From: Kutzneria chonburiensis
Lineage (GTDB): Bacteria; Actinomycetota; Actinomycetes; Mycobacteriales; Pseudonocardiaceae
Length of the DNA: 64,000 nucleotides
Assembly (NCBI RefSeq): GCF_028622115.1
Contig: NZ_CP097263.1
Coordinates: forward strand, 682,001-746,000
Direction of reading: 5' to 3'
Program-made: the position numbers and the translations under genes
The notes under the pieces: model-generated
The model's database searches: none
What the model was told of the DNA's origin: nothing
The model's input: only the letters and a program-made list of their open reading frames with translations
Part shown: positions 59,747 to 64,000 of the stretch, piece after piece
Position numbering within the stretch: position 1 is the stretch's first letter
How the letters are laid out: the number at the start of each line of letters is the position of its first letter

Positions 59747-61030
59747 GTGGACACCTTGGCCCGCGCGCTGACGGGACGGCTGCTGCTGCCCGCGGACGCC
59801 GAGTACGCGCGGGCCAAGCTCGCCTTCCTGTCCCAGTTCGACGGCCGCCGCCCGGCGGCCATCGCGCTGTGCGCGACCGAGTCGGACGTGCAGAGGTGCG
59901 TGGAATTCGCGGCCACGCAAGGGATGCCGGTGGCCGCCCGGAGCGGTGGCCACAGCTATGCCGGCTACTCCACACCGGACGGCGGCCTGATCATCGACGT
60001 GTCCGAACTCGACCTGGTCGAGGTGCGCGAGGACGGCACGGCAGTGGTCGGCGCCGGCGCGCGGATGGCCGGTGTCTACGCGGGAATCGGCCGCGCCGGG
60101 CGCATGCTGTCGGCCGGCACCTGCCCGTCGGTCGGCATCGCCGGCCTGACCCTGGGCGGCGGCATCGGCGTGCTCGGCCGCATGCTCGGCCTGACCAGCG
60201 ACCAGCTGATCGCGGCCCGGATTGTCACCGCCGACGGCGTCCTCCGCGTCGTCTCGGCGGCGGAAGAACCCGACCTGTTCTGGGCGCTGCGCGGCGGTGG
60301 CGGCGGCAACTTCGGTGTCGTCACGGAGTTCACGTTCCGCACGGCACCGGCCGAGCCACTGACGGTGTGGTCGCTGGACTGCACGCCCGATCGCCGGCCG
60401 CAGATCCTGCACGCCTGGCAGGAGTGGCAGCGCGACGTACCGGACGAGATGTGGTCGCTGTGCCGCGTGAGCACGGCGCAGAACCGGTCCGACGTCGGCG
60501 GCTGCCTGGTCGGCACGGACACCGGCCTCATCGACGACCTTGCCCGGCGTATCGGCGGCGAACCCCAACGCCGGCAACGGGAACTCGACTTCCCGGCCGC
60601 GATGGACCACTACGCCGAGGGCATGAGCCGGCGGGCGGCGTTCGTGGCCACGTCACGCATGCTCACCGGCCCGATGGACGCGGAGGCCATGGTCGACCTG
60701 GTCACGGCCGGTCCGGAGCTGACGTGCCTCATCGACAGCTTCGGCGGCGCGATCGCCCGCGGCGGCGGCGCGTTCCCCCACCGGGACGCCATCGCCAGTA
60801 TTCAGATCACCAACCAGATCCGCACCACCTCCTCCGACGCCCACCGTGAGCTCGCGCCGATTCGGCGCCAACTCGGCGAGTGGTTCGGTACCAACGGTTT
60901 CGTCAACTACATCGACCCGGAGATGCCCGACTGGCGCTCAGCTTACTACGGCGCGAACGCACCCGGTCTGGCCGAAGTCGCCGATGCCTTTGATCCGAAT
61001 CGGGTCTTCTCGTTCCCCCAGGGCATCTAG
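59747..61030 (+). CDS. FAD-linked oxidase, berberine-bridge (BBE) type
   Basis: A 427-residue flavoprotein: FAD-binding PCMH domain with RSGGHSYAGYS (His69) and GTCPSVGIAGLTLGGGIG (Cys126), the two residues that give bicovalent FAD attachment in this family. GGGGGNFGVVTEFTF and a C-terminal BBE segment (FVNYIDPEMPDWRSAYYGAN; PNRVFSFPQGI) follow. It typically oxidises sugars or secondary-metabolite alcohols. No signal peptide. GTG start, nine bases after the previous gene. Confidence 0.92.
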   Translation: MDTLARALTGRLLLPADAEYARAKLAFLSQFDGRRPAAIALCATESDVQRCVEFAATQGMPVAARSGGHSYAGYSTPDGGLIIDVSELDLVEVREDGTAVVGAGARMAGVYAGIGRAGRMLSAGTCPSVGIAGLTLGGGIGVLGRMLGLTSDQLIAARIVTADGVLRVVSAAEEPDLFWALRGGGGGNFGVVTEFTFRTAPAEPLTVWSLDCTPDRRPQILHAWQEWQRDVPDEMWSLCRVSTAQNRSDVGGCLVGTDTGLIDDLARRIGGEPQRRQRELDFPAAMDHYAEGMSRRAAFVATSRMLTGPMDAEAMVDLVTAGPELTCLIDSFGGAIARGGGAFPHRDAIASIQITNQIRTTSSDAHRELAPIRRQLGEWFGTNGFVNYIDPEMPDWRSAYYGANAPGLAEVADAFDPNRVFSFPQGI

Positions 61031-61040
61031 GATCCGCGGT

Positions 61041-62444
61041 GTGACACTGAACGAGGCCGTGCTGGCGCTGGCCAGGGCCATTCACGCCAACGGACCCGAA
61101 GGGTGGCGGACCGCGACCATCTCGATGCGCTGCACGGAGTTCGGTCATGGCGGGCAGTCCGGCTACGACAACCGCAGTTGGCTCAGCGTCGATCACACGT
61201 TGCAGACCGACCTCGCCACCGTGCTGCTGAACGGCGAAAGCAGCGCGGTCTACGAGCTCGTGGTGCGCTCGACCGGCGAGGTTCGTCTGGCCTACACCAA
61301 CGCCTCCGGCGTCGGCCCCAGCAGTGCGACCATCATGCGGGACAAGGACTTCCGCCTGCCCGGCCATCCGCTGCCCGGCAGCATACCGCGGCCGGAGCAC
61401 GCACGGATCACCGACGCGCCAACGGATCCGGCCGCCCTGGCCCGTGTCCCGAAGCTCGGCGACGGCCGCAGCGAGGAGGACATCCTCGCCGCGGAAAGGG
61501 AAATCGGCTTCCGGCTGCCCGAGGTCCTCCGCGCGCTGCACCGCAACGGCCACACCGAGATCGACCAATTCATGTTGGCGACGGTGGAAGAGCTCGTCGA
61601 GTGGCGTGGCGAGGACGGCCCCCAGTTCGGCGGCTGGAACGACGACGAGCCCCTCGATCTCGATCCCGTGCCCGACGTCTGGCCGCACGGGCACGTGAAA
61701 CGCCTGTGCCGCAACGATTGGTGGCTGCCGTTCGCCTACGGCGACAACTGGGACTACCTCGCCGTCGACCTCGACCCGGCCGAGCAGGGCCGCCCCGGCC
61801 AGATCATCTGGTTCGACGACAACACCGAGATGGCCGCACTGGTGGCCGACTCGGTGGACAGCCTGCTGCCGCCGTGGACCTGGTCCGACGACGTGCTGCG
61901 GAACACCGCCCTCGTACTCCGTGAGGAACCGGCCCCGGATCCGCACATCCAGGAGGTGAACGCGAACCAGGGCGGCGACATCGACCTGGCGTCCTTCGCC
62001 GTGCTGCCGAACCTGCGGGATCTGCGCGTCAACCAGGCCGGCCGGGTCCAAGCCACGGCGCTGCCCGGCCTGGAAGCGCTCCGGGTCGACGCCCGCGAGT
62101 TCGACCTCGCGCCGCTGACCGGCCACCCGACGCTGTGGAGCCTGCGGCTGTACGGCCTCCAGCACCCGGTCGACGCCCGTGTCATCGCCACCATGACCGG
62201 GCTGATCCGGCTCGACCTGGCCGGCGTCGAGGTGACGAACATCGAAGCCCTCCAGGAACTGCCGAACCTGAAGGTCGTGACGCTCAACGTCGAGCAGTGG
62301 GACGGTGTCGAGCTGCCGAACCTCGCCGTCGCCGTGCTGAGCCGGGCCGACCTGGCCCAGCGCCTGGCCTGGCTGGACCGGTACGACCCGCTCGACCGAA
62401 ACCGCGAGCTGCACGTGTTCGAGGCCCCTAACCTGGAGGCGTGA
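61041..62444 (+). CDS. SUKH (SMI1/KNR4) and leucine-rich-repeat protein
   Basis: A 467-residue protein. Residues 1-110 are a beta-rich domain (VLALARAIHANGPEGWRTAT; VYELVVRSTGEVRLAY). Residues 145-285 match a SMI1/KNR4 fold (LAAEREIGFRLPEVLRALHR; LPFAYGDNWDYLAVDLDP; GQIIWFDDNTEMAALVADS). Residues 315-440 are leucine-rich-repeat-like (NLRDLRVNQAG, GLEALRVDARE, TLWSLRLYGL, LIRLDLAGVEV, NLKVVTLNVE). SUKH proteins are frequent immunity proteins in toxin systems. It overlaps the downstream regulator by 4 bp. Function inferred only from fold. Confidence 0.82.
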   Translation: MTLNEAVLALARAIHANGPEGWRTATISMRCTEFGHGGQSGYDNRSWLSVDHTLQTDLATVLLNGESSAVYELVVRSTGEVRLAYTNASGVGPSSATIMRDKDFRLPGHPLPGSIPRPEHARITDAPTDPAALARVPKLGDGRSEEDILAAEREIGFRLPEVLRALHRNGHTEIDQFMLATVEELVEWRGEDGPQFGGWNDDEPLDLDPVPDVWPHGHVKRLCRNDWWLPFAYGDNWDYLAVDLDPAEQGRPGQIIWFDDNTEMAALVADSVDSLLPPWTWSDDVLRNTALVLREEPAPDPHIQEVNANQGGDIDLASFAVLPNLRDLRVNQAGRVQATALPGLEALRVDAREFDLAPLTGHPTLWSLRLYGLQHPVDARVIATMTGLIRLDLAGVEVTNIEALQELPNLKVVTLNVEQWDGVELPNLAVAVLSRADLAQRLAWLDRYDPLDRNRELHVFEAPNLEA

Positions 62445-64000
62445 GCACCGAGCTGACGCTGTTGTCGGGGGTGTGCTGCCGGGGGCGGGAGATCACCGGG
62501 CCACGGCTGCGCGACCTGCTGGCGCTGCTGGCCGGCAGCCCGCGCGCCGGCTGCGGCGTGCCGGCGCTGGTCGACGGCCTGTGGCCGGACGCGCAGCCGG
62601 ACAACCCGGCCAAGGCCGTACAGGTCCTGGTCGCCCGCCTCCGCGCGCAGCTCGGCGCGGACCTGATCGCCACCACCGCCACCGGCTACCGCCTGACCCT
62701 GGCCGAGGAACAGATCGACGCCTCGTTCGTCCTGCTCCAGGCGGCGAAAGGCCGGTCGACGGACCCGGCAACGGCTCTCAAGGCCGCGGAGCAGGGCCTG
62801 GCCTGCTGGGACGGCGAACCCGAGGTCACGGCCGGCGACCCGCTGTCCCGGCTCCGGGCCGAGCGCGCGTCGACTTACCGTGACCTGCAACGGATCCGCG
62901 GCCTCGCGCTGTCCCAGCTGGGCCGGCACGAGGAAGCCATGACGGTCCTCGATCCGGACGGCGACGAGGAGACGCTCCGCGCGCTGCTGCGGTCGGAGGC
63001 GGCCACCGCCGGCCCGTCGGCGGCGCTGGCCCGTTACGACACGTACCGCCGCCGCATCCGCGACGACCTCGGTGCCGACCCCGGCCTGGAACTCCAAGCC
63101 CTGCACCGAGAACTGCTCCAGGCCCAGGCGCCGATCCGCCGGCACGGGGTCGCTCACGAGCCGAACGAGCTGCTCGGCCGTGACGACGATATTGCGGCCG
63201 TGCGGACTCTGCTGCGTACGTCCAGGGTCGTGTCCATCGTCGGTCCCGGCGGCCTCGGCAAGACCCGGCTGGCCCACGCCGTCAGCCGCGATGCCACGCA
63301 ACGACTGGTGCATTTCGTGTCGCTGGCCGCAACGAACTCCGACAGTGATGTCACGGCCGAGGTCGCGTCGAGCATCGGCGACGCCCGGCCCGCCCGCGTC
63401 GGCAACGAGGTCACCGGCATCGTCAGCGCGCTCGGCCCGGCCCTGCTGGTGCTGGACAACTGCGAGCACGTGGTCGACGGTGTGGCCGAGTTGGTGCGCG
63501 CGCTGGTGGCCATGAGCCGTGAGCTGCGGATCCTCACCACGAGCCGAGCACCGCTCGGCCTGTCCTCGGAAGCCGTACATCTGCTGCCCGAGCTGACCCT
63601 GGCTGACAGTGTCGAACTCTTCCGGCAACGCGCCCGCGCCGCACGACCGAACGTCGACCTGACTGACGCCACGGAAATCTGCCGGCAGTTGGACGGCCTG
63701 CCGCTGGCCGTCGAACTCGCCGCGGCGAAGGTCCGCGTGCTGTCTGTACGGGAGATCGCCGGCCGTCTCGACGACCGATTCTCCTTGCTGCGCGGCGGTT
63801 CCCGCGACGCGCCGGAGCGCCACCGCACCCTGGCCGCGGTCGTCGACTGGAGCTGGAACCTGCTCGACGGCAAGGGCCAGGACGCGCTCGCCGATCTGTC
63901 GATCTTCCCCAACGGCTTTACCGTCGACGCGGCCGGTCACCTCGTCGATCACGACCTTGCCGACCTGGTCGAGCAGTCGCTGCTCAAGGTCGTGGACACG
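62441..64000 (+). CDS. AfsR/SARP-like regulator with BTAD and NB-ARC domains (partial)
   Basis: The open frame runs 520 codons to the window edge with no stop. Residues 1-95 resemble an OmpR-type winged helix (LLALLAGSPRAGCGVPALVD; AVQVLVARLRAQLGADLIAT). Residues 100-225 are a BTAD helical domain ending ALHRELLQAQ. An NB-ARC ATPase follows: VSIVGPGGLGKTRLAH (P-loop), LLVLDNCEHV (Walker B), LTTSRAPLG and CRQLDGLPLAVELAAAKVRV. Such proteins activate antibiotic or other regulons. GTG start in the stop of the SUKH/LRR gene, so the two are co-expressed. Confidence 0.9.
   Translation, partial: MSTELTLLSGVCCRGREITGPRLRDLLALLAGSPRAGCGVPALVDGLWPDAQPDNPAKAVQVLVARLRAQLGADLIATTATGYRLTLAEEQIDASFVLLQAAKGRSTDPATALKAAEQGLACWDGEPEVTAGDPLSRLRAERASTYRDLQRIRGLALSQLGRHEEAMTVLDPDGDEETLRALLRSEAATAGPSAALARYDTYRRRIRDDLGADPGLELQALHRELLQAQAPIRRHGVAHEPNELLGRDDDIAAVRTLLRTSRVVSIVGPGGLGKTRLAHAVSRDATQRLVHFVSLAATNSDSDVTAEVASSIGDARPARVGNEVTGIVSALGPALLVLDNCEHVVDGVAELVRALVAMSRELRILTTSRAPLGLSSEAVHLLPELTLADSVELFRQRARAARPNVDLTDATEICRQLDGLPLAVELAAAKVRVLSVREIAGRLDDRFSLLRGGSRDAPERHRTLAAVVDWSWNLLDGKGQDALADLSIFPNGFTVDAAGHLVDHDLADLVEQSLLKVVDT

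Overview
The window is 64 kb of very GC-rich DNA (about 70 percent by eye) packed with short-gap operons, GTG starts and 4-bp stop/start overlaps. ANTAR, STAS, F420-type and BTAD proteins, many TetR regulators and secreted glycosidases all point to a filamentous, soil-type actinomycete. My best guess is the Pseudonocardiales, but no rRNA or other taxonomic marker is present. I see no tRNA, rRNA, CRISPR array, transposase or phage gene, and no gene-free stretch longer than 300 bases.

Layout, left to right. 1-1.4 kb: a SigE-type sigma factor and its membrane partner. 1.5-6.3 kb: a three-gene RNA-repair operon (RNA ligase, RNA ligase-kinase, and a MJ1316/EEP/2H/nucleotidyltransferase fusion), followed by a phosphotransferase and a frameshifted CYTH-CHAD gene. 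8.6-16.6 kb: a stress-signalling block with CsbD, two STAS proteins, an ANTAR/GAF/SpoIIE phosphatase and a giant poly-HAMP hybrid kinase. Several of these genes carry promoters resembling actinomycete SigB-type sites. 16.7-18.7 kb: paired fluoride channels and an MFS carrier. 19.3-24.4 kb: a TetR/hydrolase pair sharing an operator, a molybdopterin oxidoreductase with a flavin reductase, and a purple acid phosphatase.

24.4-30.5 kb is the most interesting stretch. A caspase-HEAT-Hsp70 fusion sits directly downstream of an EACC1-like gene, and a GGDEF protein and a FIST sensor lie upstream on the same strand. The arrangement looks like a regulated-proteolysis or cell-suicide conflict module. 30.7-36.5 kb: GH92 mannosidase, HtpG and a lipase-like hydrolase. 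36.5-41.2 kb: an epimerase, TetR/P450, two lipoproteins and a YdcF protein. 41.2-49 kb: an oligopeptide-type ABC transporter divergent from a ROK regulator and an M81 (MlrC-like) peptidase. 49-54.9 kb: DUF1684, a cupin, TetR/MFS, and a MoxR/VWA pair. 55-64 kb: a GH75 chitosanase-like protein, DUF4231, PHP and PPOX proteins, a frameshifted hydrolase, an FAD oxidase, and a SUKH/LRR protein coupled to an AfsR-like regulator cut by the window end.

Four otherwise well-conserved genes (CYTH-CHAD, P450, one TetR, one alpha/beta hydrolase) each lack one base in a short G/C run. All four are shifted in the same direction, so sequencing or assembly error is at least as likely as real gene decay.
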